From positions 4,755,001-4,797,500 of the forward strand of contig NC_135553.1 in NCBI RefSeq assembly GCF_964340395.1: DNA of 42,500 nucleotides, read 5' to 3'. Shown piece by piece: positions 1 to 26,295 of the stretch. The first letter of the stretch is position 1. The number at the start of each line of letters is the position of its first letter. The notes beneath the pieces are model-generated. The model was not told where the DNA came from, made no database searches, and was given only the letters and a program-made list of their open reading frames with translations. The position numbers were made by a program, and so were the translations under genes. Origin of the DNA: Glandiceps talaboti. Lineage: Eukaryota; Hemichordata; Enteropneusta; Spengelidae.

Positions 1-335
<335 letters not shown>

Positions 336-489
336 CTAAAGCATTCAGACGGTAGTTGAACGTCACTACAATCACTTCTTTCTTAGAAGCAAGGATCGTT
401 CCATCGTAAAAATTCTGTGTAGTTCCGGAGATATAAGAACCACCTTGTATAAACACCATAACCGGGTATTTTGACTGGGTTGACGATGT
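336..489 (-). CDS. Copy A exon 2
   Basis: Acceptor ctctgcag|ACA, donor TTTAG|gttagt. 154 bp, as in copy B. Codes [14 protein letters not shown] to NYRLNAL. Similarity to copy B continues past the donor for about 25 bp. Confidence 0.92.
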
Positions 490-1290
490 CTGCAGAGAGT
501 AGGGTTGGAATAGAAAAAGTTCACCTTGTTGAAACAATCAGTAACGATAACATACTTTTACCAACACACACAATAATAATACATGTGTACTAAGCCTTAT
601 ATACCTACATATTATGCGCATGCATGCGTGCGTGCGTGAATGCGTGTTCGCCGCGTACGTGATAGTTCATAAACAGGGTGTTCCTTATTTACTTCATAGA
701 TCAGGTTGAATTGCGTTGAGTGATAGTGGTCTGTATAATGACAGTAGAGGGGACGACGAGAGAATTAGGATCACTATGACAAAATGTTGAGAGTATTGAC
801 TCTACTAACGACTAGTCCGATTATGTTGTTTGGATCTTGGAATAATGTTTGGATGAATACTGGCAGTCTATGTAAATGAGATACAATTCTGGTTCAGTCA
901 CGAAATGCGTAATGTGAAACCTATAGCTGTAAATGTATTTATCCGTCCGTCCGTCCGTCCGTCCTTTCATTCCATTCATCCATCCATACATTCATCCATC
1001 CAGCCAATCATCCATGTATCCATCCTTCTACCAACCAACCAACCAACCAACCAACCAACCAACCAACCAACCAACCAACCAACCAATCCACCCATGCACA
1101 TGTGTGCGCGCGCACACACACATATACATATATTCATATCTACACACAGTACACACACACGCACGCACGTATACACATACATACATACATACATACATAC
1201 ATGCATACATACATACATGCATACATGCATGCATGCATGCATGCATACATCCATGCATACATCCATGCACACATGCATGCATACATGCAT

Positions 1291-1337
<47 letters not shown>

Positions 1338-3446
1338 CACACATATACTTACGTACGTACGTACGTACGTACGTACGTACGTACATACATACATACATAC
1401 ATACATACATACATACATACATACATACATACATACATTCATACATTCATACAATTTAAATTCTGGCATACTAGATTCCAGTATAACGAAAATCAACAGT
1501 CGAGGAATGAAGTAGGTTCATGAATTATTCAGGTTTTACTCATTAGAAAAGTAAATTTTGAGGACACAGATCTGAATATTGGTTTATCTGTTCATAGAAT
1601 TGGAAATCCCTTGTATGGATTAGGTACCTTAGATACACATGCATGTCATGCTGTGTATACAAATATCAAATCCCTTTAGGACTGTGTGATGCTGAGCACA
1701 CTACGTGCATACCAACAGATGTGTGTTGATTTGACTATTTTCATAATACAAAACATTTAGTATATGAATATCACATCGCATGCCAAGGTGTCTTTCTTCC
1801 GTCTTTATATCATCCTTGCAACTTAGCTACTCATAAATGATTAGCCGAGACTTGAAAGATGGTTACCAAGTACATTTACGTACAACACAAAGTAGTTATA
1901 GCTTTTCTCTGATCATTCGTTCTCATCTGATTACAGCAAATTTATAACCCCATAAGCTGTTGTTTGCCCTTTTTTTTTATCTTCGCTGTTTTCGTCGTTT
2001 ATAGAATGGCAACGTCTTTGAGTAATCTTGTTTTTCAATCAAATGCATCTGAGCAGGCTGTAAATGGATATAGCGGTAACAGATTGGTATTATAAGAAAA
2101 CATATAACCATTGTCAATATCAGATTGTTGTAATCACATTTTATTGTGGACATTCGAACATTTTATTGCATTTTTTTAAAATCGTCACTGTTCGTGTTCA
2201 TTTCGCCGTGTTTGCAAAAGAAATGTATTCCATGTCGATTGTATACCTGTATGTTAACTTTGTTCCTGTGAGATAATAATCAAAATAATCTAAAACAAGC
2301 TATACATTGTAAATGTACATTGTAATGAGTCTAGTTGCCATACAATGACAGTAGTATAAGCAAATATAAATTGGGAGGGGGCAGCTCTATGTTATAAACT
2401 TAAACTTTAACTTGAGCTGGGTTGTTTGAATTTTGCATGCGTTTACTGTTTGTAGCACAGATCTGATCGAATCAACACTTATTAATTGATCACAGTTTAT
2501 TGCTTACACTAATTGGACAGATATTACGTATCTACGTTTTTATTGATGGAATATTAATGATGATTCTTTGCTGAATGTGTTTTTTATCAAACAGGTTTGA
2601 TCATTGAAACTGAACGTAATTATGATTTCCACTGCTTTGTCACCCTGTGTTAGCCTTCAAACATTACAGGATATTAATCTTGATCTAAACAATTAGCTGG
2701 ATATTTGTTTACTCGAACAAAATTTAGACCTCAGAGAATATCTGGTTATAAAAGCTGTTGCTAGTAGGGACACGAGTTTTGATCAATTGTAGTTCTAATT
2801 AAATTTAATAAAGCCACTTAGTGGTTGATACAAAAAACGTCTCTTACATCCTTCATTTTTGTAACAAATCATGCGTTATATTGCCAGGTTTTTGAAATAT
2901 GTGAATCGGATTTTAAGATAAGACTGACGAGGCATAGCTGCTCAACTCGAGACGTTGAGGGCGATAAGTACACTTAAAGGTGTGGCTGGTTTTAACTGAG
3001 CTGCGTTTCTTTACTATACTAAAGAGAGAATCTCTTGAAACAATGACCACACAATGCTGAAGCCAGCTGTGAGAGCAAGAAGTTCCTAGCATTGTTTATT
3101 GCCTCGCCCTGTTGTACAACAGGGCTCTTCTCAGCCAGATTTGCCAATTTGTATAATACAAATTATATTTTTAGAGAGGTCGCGCGATGTAGGGTGGGTG
3201 AAAATGATTTTTTCTGGGTCCCCTACGCATAAAGGAATGCAGTTATGAAACGTGCATCGCTTTTGTTCCATGTTAAGGTGGTTATTTTAGGCATGTGAAC
3301 TAATAATCATATGAGATAAAGAAATTGGCTTTGAAGACTTTGAAATTGATAAAATGAACATCACAATCATATCTCACAAGCAGCACATGCGATATTACAT
3401 TATGTGTGGCAGAAGATGTTTGAAATTTAATAAAATGTTGTCTCAG

Positions 3447-3497
<51 letters not shown>

Positions 3498-3499
3498 CC

Positions 3500-3564
<65 letters not shown>

Positions 3565-3662
3565 GCCTGCCTGCTTGTCTGTCTGTCTGTCTGTATATAT
3601 ATATATATATTTTTTTTATTATTTTTTTTTGTGCTGGGAATTCATCCCAGCGATTCCTCCCA

Positions 3663-3738
<76 letters not shown>

Positions 3739-5336
3739 TCTCTCTCAGACGCTCGTACACCAACTTCCCGTCCGCGAGTTGGTATGAGCTCAAATCTTCT
3801 TCTATAAATAAATTCTATCTCTTGAAATGATAATGCAATCTGCCAAGTCATCACCACCTGTCATTGAATTACCCTGTGCACAAAGTCCATTGGGAGTGTC
3901 AGCGAGTCAGATTCAGTTTCTCCGCTGCTATTGTTAGTATCAGTCACCATAGATACAACACTTTGGGTAGTAAATGTCTCAATTTAACACCACCTCATTC
4001 AATCCACGGCTCTAGTGTAAAAGCTAACTTAAGTCTACTTTTATTCGATCCGAGCAGACGACAGAATTTTAACAGTTAAAACATGAACATATAGTATTAG
4101 TAACGTGGGGAAGAGATAACGATAGGTTGTACATAAATTACGTTGGATCGGCAGATGAAAACACTTGACAAATCTTTCTAATTTTTCCGAAGCTGATCCG
4201 CCATTCCAGCATGTTTATTGAAATACGTAAAAAGAACACATATTACAACATGTATGTCACCAGTTGACGAGATAACGGTTGGTGTATCACGCCACTACGA
4301 TCGTTGTTGAATAGATATAACTGTGGTGAGAAAATCGTTTTATCAGTGTTGGGTATTTAAGACTGGCTTTGAATATGCCGAGATAAGTCTTCTACTAGCA
4401 AACACAACACACTCAAACAGGGTGCAACATACACAAATACACATATGGCTTGACGGAAGAACTTTTTAGGGATCGAAAAAAATTAAAGACTGAAGGGAGA
4501 ATAGAAGGGGCACGAAGAAAACTTCAGGGTGCAAAGGCTGGGGGAAGGGGGGGGGGGCTTGACAATTCTTATGGTCTGAAAGGGGAGGGGCATGAACTAT
4601 TGTGCTCGTGATTGCATCTTAAAGATGGCATTCAGTTTAGATGTCGCTAGGTTGGTCTTACACAATGTAGACCCGGCAAAACATAATTAGATTAGTATCT
4701 ACAGTAAATACTGAATACTGGAGAATCTGATTCAAGTTTTTGCTGCACACGTACAAGGTTGATATGTGTTAATTATTAATGTTACTGTCTGGTTTGGTTG
4801 TAGTCAACAACTACTATTAGATTTCATTGTATTTGTTATGCTAAAATTAGAAATTGTCAAAAAAATCAAAACTTTCGTACTCATAAATTCGTATTCCTTG
4901 AAAAAAATAATACTATTAAAAACATACATGCATATATTGTATATATACATACCTCGGGTGTGAATATATTCAAATGTAAACAGTCTTCATTGATGACGTC
5001 AGCTAGGGTGTAATCTGGTGGTAAAAATGGTAGAATACCAGTAACATTCCATCCAACCTGTGTACATGCCGGACCAATATGTGTTGCGTCCCATTCACCA
5101 TCCCAAGTGGGTGGACTCTCAGGTGCTCGAAATCTCAGGGCACCAAGGGGTGGCGCCGCATAGGGAACTTTGCCGAAACGGTTGACATTAATGTCGTCAG
5201 TTGTTTTGATCTTTACGCCACGCAATGTGCCTTGGGGAATAGAAATTACAACGTCGGAAACAACACTTTGGGAGAACGCGAAAGTAAAAACTAAAATAAG
5301 TGTGTTTAGAATTCCCCAACAAGATTTTTGGTTCAT
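336..5336 (-). CDS. Secreted type-B carboxylesterase/cholinesterase-like protein, copy A, partial (exons 1-2 of about 9)
   Basis: Exon 1 (5336-4953, 128 codons) and exon 2 (489-336, 51 codons plus one base) join in phase 0 into 179 residues. They end at the same place as exon 2 of copy B, so exon 3 with the catalytic serine must lie beyond the left edge. The protein has a signal peptide, NVT sequon, EDCLHLN signature and the same QGGS oxyanion-loop variant. The mature part is nearly identical to copy B, while the signal peptides differ clearly. It lies head-to-tail about 1.26 kb downstream of copy B. No break is seen in the visible part; whether the rest is intact cannot be judged. Confidence 0.9.
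941..1455. repeat. Compound tetranucleotide/dinucleotide microsatellite cluster
   Basis: Adjacent (GTCC)n, (CATC)n, (CAAC)n, (CA)n, (CATA)n, (CATG)n, (CACG)n, (GTAC)n and (CATA)n blocks. Neighbouring blocks differ by single-base changes of the unit. Long ORFs in all frames are by-products of the repeats. Confidence 0.95.
2640..2850. repeat. Intron block duplicated in both esterase copies (A member)
   Basis: Aligns by eye with 17065-17290. Shared runs include GGATATTA, TTTGTTTACTC, GTTGCTA, GGACACGAG and AAGCCACTTA-TGGTTGA. It sits in the same order and orientation within intron 1 of each copy. Confidence 0.7.
3451..3736. repeat. (CA)n-(CTGT)n-(TA)n microsatellite cluster
   Basis: (CA)21 at 3451-3492, (CTGT)n at 3499-3592, a short (TA)n, then a long (TA)n at 3665-3736. 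Lies in intron 1 of copy A. Confidence 0.95.
3890..3985. repeat. Second duplicated intron block (A member)
   Basis: Aligns with about 19755-19850. Shared runs include GTCCATTGGGAGTGT, CAGATT-AGTT and TTAGTAT-AGT. Collinear with the other blocks. Confidence 0.65.
4953..5336 (-). CDS. Copy A exon 1
   Basis: 128 codons from ATG to donor gag|gtatgt, the same phase and junction as copy B. The signal peptide ([14 protein letters not shown]) is two residues shorter overall than in B. Positions 5080-5186 are identical to 21844-21950 in copy B. Confidence 0.93.
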
Positions 5337-5401
5337 CTCTGCTCAGATAAGCTGCAAGGCTGTATAGACTAGATAAACCAAACAACTACAGTCCAGGAAT
5401 G

Positions 5402-5409
5402 TTATATAA
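5402..5409 (-). promoter_or_regulatory. Candidate TATA box of esterase copy A
   Basis: TTATATAA lies 66 bp upstream of the copy A start codon. A start site about 30 bp downstream would leave a 5' UTR of roughly 35-40 nt. The aligned region of copy B (about 22150-22200) has no TATATAA. Position and sequence are the only evidence. Confidence 0.4.
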
Positions 5410-5410
5410 C

Positions 5411-6564
5411 CAGCCTCTAGTTATCAAAATTTTGAAATCAGATTAGGTGAAGGAACTAGTCAGACTAACAGTTAGAATTTGTTATTATAAAAGGTATAAT
5501 TTATGGGACATTCCTTTATAATTGTATTTGCAATGGCGACTGACAGAAGACAAGTTGTATTTGACAATTGAGCCAACTCTTGCAAGTAATGCCCAGTGAA
5601 AACCCCAACTGAAACATTTCGTAAAGTTGTATAGCCAAATGCCATTGCAATATCGGTTTATGCTCATCAGTAACACCTGTCTTGAATAATATCCTTGAAT
5701 AATACTGAGATGTTCAGTTGGCAGTGCGCCCTCATAGACTTTACTTGGGGTATGCGTGCGCAGGTGTGCATGCTGAGTAGGAGGAAGCCATGATTGTTTT
5801 GTGGTGTGTATGTGTTCCATAGTACAGACAACTAAGAAGATATACTTGTCTGTGTCCATAGCAATAATTAAAGCAAGCCTGAAATATCATCTTTTCTGAG
5901 AGGATTAACTTGTGGCTGTTCATGTGGTAGCATTCGAACTCATTCCGTCGAAATGATCACAATGCACAATGTACACTGTTACAATAATAAACCACATACA
6001 ATAAAAAAATTGTCATAAAATTACTATTGCATATTTTGTTAAATTCACGACAAAGTTACAAGACTTGTGTCAGATCAGACATATCATTATGCATTGTACA
6101 ACCGACATTTGTAATACTTGCCGAAATTTGTAATAATTTCTGTCCGGGTTTATTACAAATGTTGGCAATTATTACAAATGTCGCTTGTACAGTGCATGTC
6201 ATTTTCAGATATCTCCATTGAAAGTTAGTTCGAATATGCCTCAAAAGTTTATCCTTCACAATTTTTGCAAGTTTCTAATTAACTAGGCATGTAATTTCTT
6301 CGAGACATGATCTGCCACTTTTTAGTATGTCTTTTTAAAGATCGGGTTGATCGAGTATGGGTGAATTAAATGGCCACAATCTGGCATTCAATCATTCATT
6401 TTATGGAGACTAGTTAAAATTGCAACATCTGATGTGAACGAGTCCTTAAATAGTGACAATGTTCGTCATGAAGATTTCTGACAGAATATTGAAACACTAA
6501 CGAATGGTGAAAGAAATAAGCGGTGGAATGAATTGTCATTTTAATCGAATGCCAGTAAGAACTG
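5411..6564. other. Intergenic segment between the esterase copies
   Basis: Holds the upstream region of copy A and the 3' flank of copy B. About 45 bp next to the copy A promoter still resemble the copy B promoter. A strong palindromic repeat lies at 6089-6197. Otherwise nothing is recognised. Confidence 0.7.
6089..6197. repeat. 109-bp palindromic element
   Basis: 48-bp arms (6089-6136 and 6150-6197) match as inverted repeats with about five mismatches around a 13-bp loop. Each arm itself holds two tandem copies of a motif around ATTTGTAATA. It looks like a small foldback/MITE. Lies about 400 bp beyond the stop of copy B. Confidence 0.85.
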
Positions 6565-6570
6565 TTTATT
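6565..6570 (-). promoter_or_regulatory. Polyadenylation signal AATAAA of esterase copy B
   Basis: AATAAA on the minus strand begins 30 nt after the TGA of copy B. A canonical hexamer in this position implies a very short 3' UTR and supports the gene ending here. Cleavage would be expected about 15-30 nt further on. Confidence 0.7.
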
Positions 6571-6599
6571 CATGTACATATTGCGATGAAAACCTTTTT

Positions 6600-22106
<15,507 letters not shown>

Positions 22107-24251
22107 CTCTGTTCAGACAAGTAGCAAGGTTACAAAGACTAGATTAATCATTTATTAAACGCAGGATACTGTATCAGTATACTAGTTATCACAATTTGAA
22201 CAACAGATTAAGCCAGGGCTACTGAGCGAAGGGGCGATTATCGTGCAGGCCCAAATGACAACGTGTGGGGCATGCACATTGATGAGAAGGCTATCTGATA
22301 GTACTGCTTTAAATTATTGCAATTAACTCATAATTTTGCCTCTCAACCCCTACGCAAAACAATTATACCCAACAACTCGATGAATGAGTCATTTTTCGAT
22401 TCTTCTCCGTTTCAATTCATGATCAATAACTTTTAATTTATCCCAGTGCAGTTGAGAGCAAAGTTTGGTTGATGAATATTGAAAACTACACAACTGGACT
22501 AAAGAACAGCATTTAGACAACCAAATACAGAGACATTATAGTATGCATAGGTGCTTATAAGCCGCATATTATGGATAGATTGGAAACTTGAAGGTGTGTT
22601 CTTTGAGTTGACCTGAAAACCAGAAACCTGAATCTGCATGAAATATACCAGTAATTTTAATCTCATTTTTGTCCGGTCTTGTCTGTCGTTTGTAGAGACA
22701 TCACAGCACTTTCCAAATGTTTGTATTTATACGCAAAAACAATATTAAGTAAATATTAATGACCCCTACAGGGTCAATTTACTGTTTTAACCACCGAATT
22801 TCACACATGGCAAAAGATTTCCTTTACTGTAATATAGTAACGTACGTAGTATAGTAATATGCCAATAATCTTATGATTTTAAGTTTAAAAATATGATATA
22901 TTTAAGTTTTAAAACTATCATTGTAAGAACTTAATATGGATATGATTCTTTCGAAGAAGTTCATATGCTTCATTATATTTATAGTAAATTTATCTGCTCC
23001 AACAGGTAGAACAAACAACTACATAATATGCTTTCATCTTTAGAATGTCTTTCACTGCTTTCCAATAAAACTCTACCTTTGGCGTAAACGTCTACTATCA
23101 ACTAGATTTAAGTCAAGGCTTTTCTTTTGCATAACTATATATGACAGCGATGAACCTAAAGTTGGCTTTGTATTTTGACGACATTGCGTTAATGATGGGG
23201 CCTTAGTCTGTAAAAGTATTCCTAGAACATACAATGTCTCGTTCATTACACAGATCGAATAATCAATATGTACTGAAGATGTAAAAGTATGCACAAACGT
23301 CGCCATGCATTTGATTTTTTGTAACGTACTAAACAGGGTTAGGTCAACGTGATCGTCATACTTGGGCCCTGTCGTCACAACCCGGTGAGTAATTAGCATT
23401 GTAGACTTTGCTGGTCCAAAATGTAATAATGCATCAATAATCATTGTATTTTCGATATGCTTAGTGTGATAATGGAGTAGATAACACTGCATCTCCTTTA
23501 GGAGCACGCCTTACATACTATGATGTAACTTTAACGTTATGAGACTATAACATTGCATTTAGGCTAACTAATCAATGAATTACTCGAGGAAATGTGATTT
23601 TGGGTGCACCTGAAATTGTCAGTTTATAAAGAAATTCCACATACACTGTCTATGCTATAATTATAAATGTAATATAGATACGATACTATATACGACTTTT
23701 TTAAGTAGTATAATAAGAAGGGCGTTTATTAAAGTTGGATAATGTCGTTCGATGTTTTCAATATATTGATTCTTTGACGATCGATGCCAGCCGAATCATT
23801 ATATACATTAAGCTTATATTGATTGTGCTTTGATGGCAATGGAAGTATCGACAAAGACTTCAGATGGCATAGTCAGGTGAGGTGTCAATCTTAGGCTAGA
23901 TGCCCGGGTTAAATGATACACTGAAATAGGTGCACGTGAATGGGGCTCTGCCTTTCAGATACTCTACAAATTGATAATATGATGCTAAAACATGCATGTA
24001 CTCGAAGTCGTGATAAGGATTGGTGGGGGACTCTTTACTGCGTTTTTGTGTCAGCGGATACGAAAAAATATATCCCTAGTTTGCAAGACTGGGAAATAAC
24101 TCAATTCCAATGACTTAAAAATACTGGAATTAAAAAGGGTATTATTGGAGCGATGTCAGCCTTTATTACTGCATTTATGTTTAACCACAGACAAGTAACA
24201 CACTTTCTATTCTGAAGACTAATTTTCTCTCTGTGCCCTATCATGCCATAC
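22107..24251. other. Upstream region of esterase copy B, no assigned gene
   Basis: The first ~110 bp resemble the copy A promoter. A 144-codon minus-strand ORF lies at 23073-23507 but shows no recognisable domain. No repeat family was identified. Confidence 0.6.
23073..23507 (-). CDS. Hypothetical 144-residue ORF, possibly spurious
   Basis: Uninterrupted ORF with a mixed composition that is not low-complexity. It has no signal peptide, membrane segment or motif I recognise. No splice pattern ties it to a neighbour. It may be chance in a non-coding region; it is listed because it is the longest repeat-free ORF between the esterase and the transposon. Confidence 0.15.
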   Translation of the reverse strand: MLLKEMQCYLLHYHTKHIENTMIIDALLHFGPAKSTMLITHRVVTTGPKYDDHVDLTLFSTLQKIKCMATFVHTFTSSVHIDYSICVMNETLYVLGILLQTKAPSLTQCRQNTKPTLGSSLSYIVMQKKSLDLNLVDSRRLRQR

Positions 24252-24355
24252 CGTTTTATGTATTTTCAATTGATAGAAGCTGGGGAAGGTGACAATTAAT
24301 AACACGGTAAAGGGCGGTAAGATGGTAAACACCTTTCTCGAAAGACCACCACGAC
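24252..24355 (-). CDS. Weak candidate exon, hydrophobic segment, possibly of the right-edge gene
   Basis: Bounded by acceptor tctagcgcag|GT and donor AAAACG|gtatgg. 34 codons, RGGLSRKVFTILPPF then a hydrophobic run to PSFYQLKIHKT. Its entry phase fits the phase-1 donor of the exon at 39224-39331. Joining the two would need a 14.9-kb intron holding the large transposon. The phase match alone has a one-in-three chance. Confidence 0.18.
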
Positions 24356-25829
24356 CTGCGCTAGAATACGAGTGTGAGGAACTAATTGGTCGTGTTTTCA
24401 CTAAAGCACGTATTCAGATGGAATATTCAACGTGAATTCACAATACATGTCAGTATAAACACGATTTTGTGTCGTTAAGTTTTCCTGTAGATTTAGGCTT
24501 TTACCGTGTACTGAACGCATACCAAGTTGAGTTATCTCAACAATTGCAATTGGCCAATAAGCTTGGGACTTGCAATAGTCGCAGGGTGTCTTGTCAGGTT
24601 AAAAATAATCGGGCGACAATTGCGAGCTGCCATGGCAGCACATAGCGACTAAGAACATATATTTGAAGAAAAAAAATTACATTTTGTTAATTTTATCAAT
24701 TTATCCGACAACACCATACATGGATATACAATATGTTGTGATCCAATCAATGATGACACCATTCATAATATTTCTATGTTTTTTTTTTCACATATGACAA
24801 ATAATTAGGAGCAGATAGCTTATTCAACAAGACAGGTATTTGAAAGTAGTAGAGAGAGCAGACTTAGAATTATCAACTCATTTCTCTACTTAATGGAGCC
24901 ATGGATTTTGTTTGAGTCAGATACATTTCTGCACAATTATTTGGCAGGATTGTCAGAATAGTTGACTTCGATATCGCGTCACGTGACGCTTAGGATTGTT
25001 TGTTTGTTTGTTTGTTTGTTTGTTTGTTTGATTGATGGGGACTGCGAGTTCTGTCACCTCTACCACAGACAAGTTACTTGTCTGTGCCGCTACAGTACCG
25101 ACCTATCTTGCATTAAAACGATGATATCAGAGACTTGCTGAGGCTTGGAAAAGTGTCAGACTCTCTTTTCTATCTAGCTGTCGTGATCTACTTACACGAC
25201 AATTAATTGTAATTTAACCCCATTGCCACAATCCCTATATGGGAGATTAGTCTCCGATACCAATATCAAATTTGAGATATTGTTACAGTGTAGGGGGTAG
25301 AGCAACAGACACAGCGATGTGTGAGTTTACACATGTAACACCCCATCCATTTTCACACACTATTATCTCCTGGCGATAATTACCATTCAACTATCTTCTC
25401 ACTTCAATCATGTTAGTACATCATGTTTATGTTTGACTCACGTGTTGACTCAGCAACGACAATGCTTGCAAGTAAACTATCACTACGTTATATATTACTA
25501 ATTCTGTGGAAAATGAAACTTTTTTTGCACAATACGCCAACAGTACAACCTTGGAAGCCATCAGTCACGATTTTGTTGGCAGTTAGCCTGATCAGTTTGA
25601 AGTGTCAAGGTTGAAACCCTAGATCTGAATTCATACATTGATTAAACAAATATATGGATGACATTGAGACTAAGATGTCAAATAGAACTGTACATATCAT
25701 TCCATACAAGTACACACTCCTACAACTTTCGACACCATCTTTTAAACCAAACTTCTCATCCCATCATCTTCATTTCATTAATTCTTTATTAAACTCAATA
25801 CAATCACAATCAGCATCACCACCCCACCT
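24356..25829. other. Unassigned segment left of the large transposon
   Basis: Contains (GTTT)n at 24996-25031 and a 21-bp hairpin at 25065-25085 (ACAGACAAGT / ACTTGTCTGT). A 63-codon plus-strand ORF at 25423-25614 has no support. Confidence 0.6.
24996..25031. repeat. (GTTT)n microsatellite
   Basis: About eight uninterrupted TTTG units. Confidence 0.93.
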
Positions 25830-25925
25830 CGCCGCCTCCACCACCACCACTGTCACCTCAAACCTAACACCACCGCCATCACTACCACCACCACCACCAC
25901 CACCACCACCACCAACAACAACAAC
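25830..25925. repeat. (CAC)n/(AAC)n tract at the left flank of the transposon
   Basis: Imperfect CAC/ACC triplets ending in AACAACAACAAC, immediately followed by the inverted terminus at 25926. The right flank resumes with (AAC)n, so the two flanks look like one split repeat. Confidence 0.9.
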
Positions 25926-25945
25926 CACTGGGCAAAAAAGTTGAT
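25926..25945 (+). repeat. Left terminal inverted repeat of the CMC-like element
   Basis: CACTGGGCAAAAAAGTTGA, inverted copy at 38979-38996. The ends then diverge except for the subterminal motifs. Confidence 0.8.
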
Positions 25946-26235
25946 CTACTGAGCGTATATGTGTGCCGACGCACTCGTAGATTTAACATGTACAGAGATG
26001 TACTTGAATATACACAAACGCAGATCACATGTGTGCAGTAAATCTACGTAGCGTATATTACCATAGACGGAACATCCCAGTACGCTTAGTGTACGTTGTC
26101 GGTATATTAACGCCGACAGGAAGTGTGTCAGTGCGTATACTATCGCCGATAGAACGTAGATCTTCGTCAGACTAACGTACACGGAGTATACGTAGTACGT
26201 ATATCCAGCATTGTACCGCCACGTTATAGGCCTGC
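25946..26235. repeat. Left subterminal repeat region
   Basis: Dense in short palindromes and repeated words rich in GTA/TAC/CG (CGTATA, GTAGATTTA, AAATCTACGTA, GTACACTTAGT-like in inverse). Matches in kind the region at 38760-38978. Probable transposase-binding region, by analogy with EnSpm. Confidence 0.6.
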
Positions 26236-26257
26236 TAACGTTCAAGATTTGCATAAA

Positions 26258-26295
26258 AGGTCAACTCCAAAGGTCAGTGTTGTGGTCAAAGGTCA
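26258..26295 (+). promoter_or_regulatory. Cluster of four nuclear-receptor half-sites including a perfect DR1
   Basis: AGGTCA at 26258 and 26271, then TGGTCA-A-AGGTCA at 26283-26295, a direct repeat spaced by one base as bound by RXR/HNF4/COUP-TF-type receptors. A TATA-like CATAAAAG overlaps the first site at 26252. Lies just inside the subterminal region, where a transposon promoter would be expected. Confidence 0.4.

Larger units (their letters stand above)
490..4952 (-). other. Intron 1 of esterase copy A
   Basis: 4.46 kb between exons 1 and 2. Contains the two microsatellite clusters listed separately and blocks that align with intron 1 of copy B. No other coding segment was recognised. 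Small ORFs here lack domain signals. Confidence 0.8.

Noticed and set aside
942-1450. Regularly spaced short repeats resembling a CRISPR array
   Set aside because: Units are 2-4 bp with no spacers; simple microsatellite in a eukaryotic genome.
905-1523. Several overlapping ORFs of 100-196 codons on both strands ([16 protein letters not shown] and similar)
   Set aside because: Produced entirely by tetranucleotide and dinucleotide repeats, which stay open in all frames. The same applies to the ORFs at 3354-3830, 6726-7573, 14130-14450, 15583-15891, 35347-35676 and 41703-42029.
4541-4557. Poly-G run, and a similar one at 18744-18757
   Set aside because: Could form G-quadruplex but is a single homopolymer with no link to a gene; also prone to assembly error.
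25423-25614. Plus-strand ORF of 63 codons
   Set aside because: Hydrophobic but without family similarity, splice partner or promoter.
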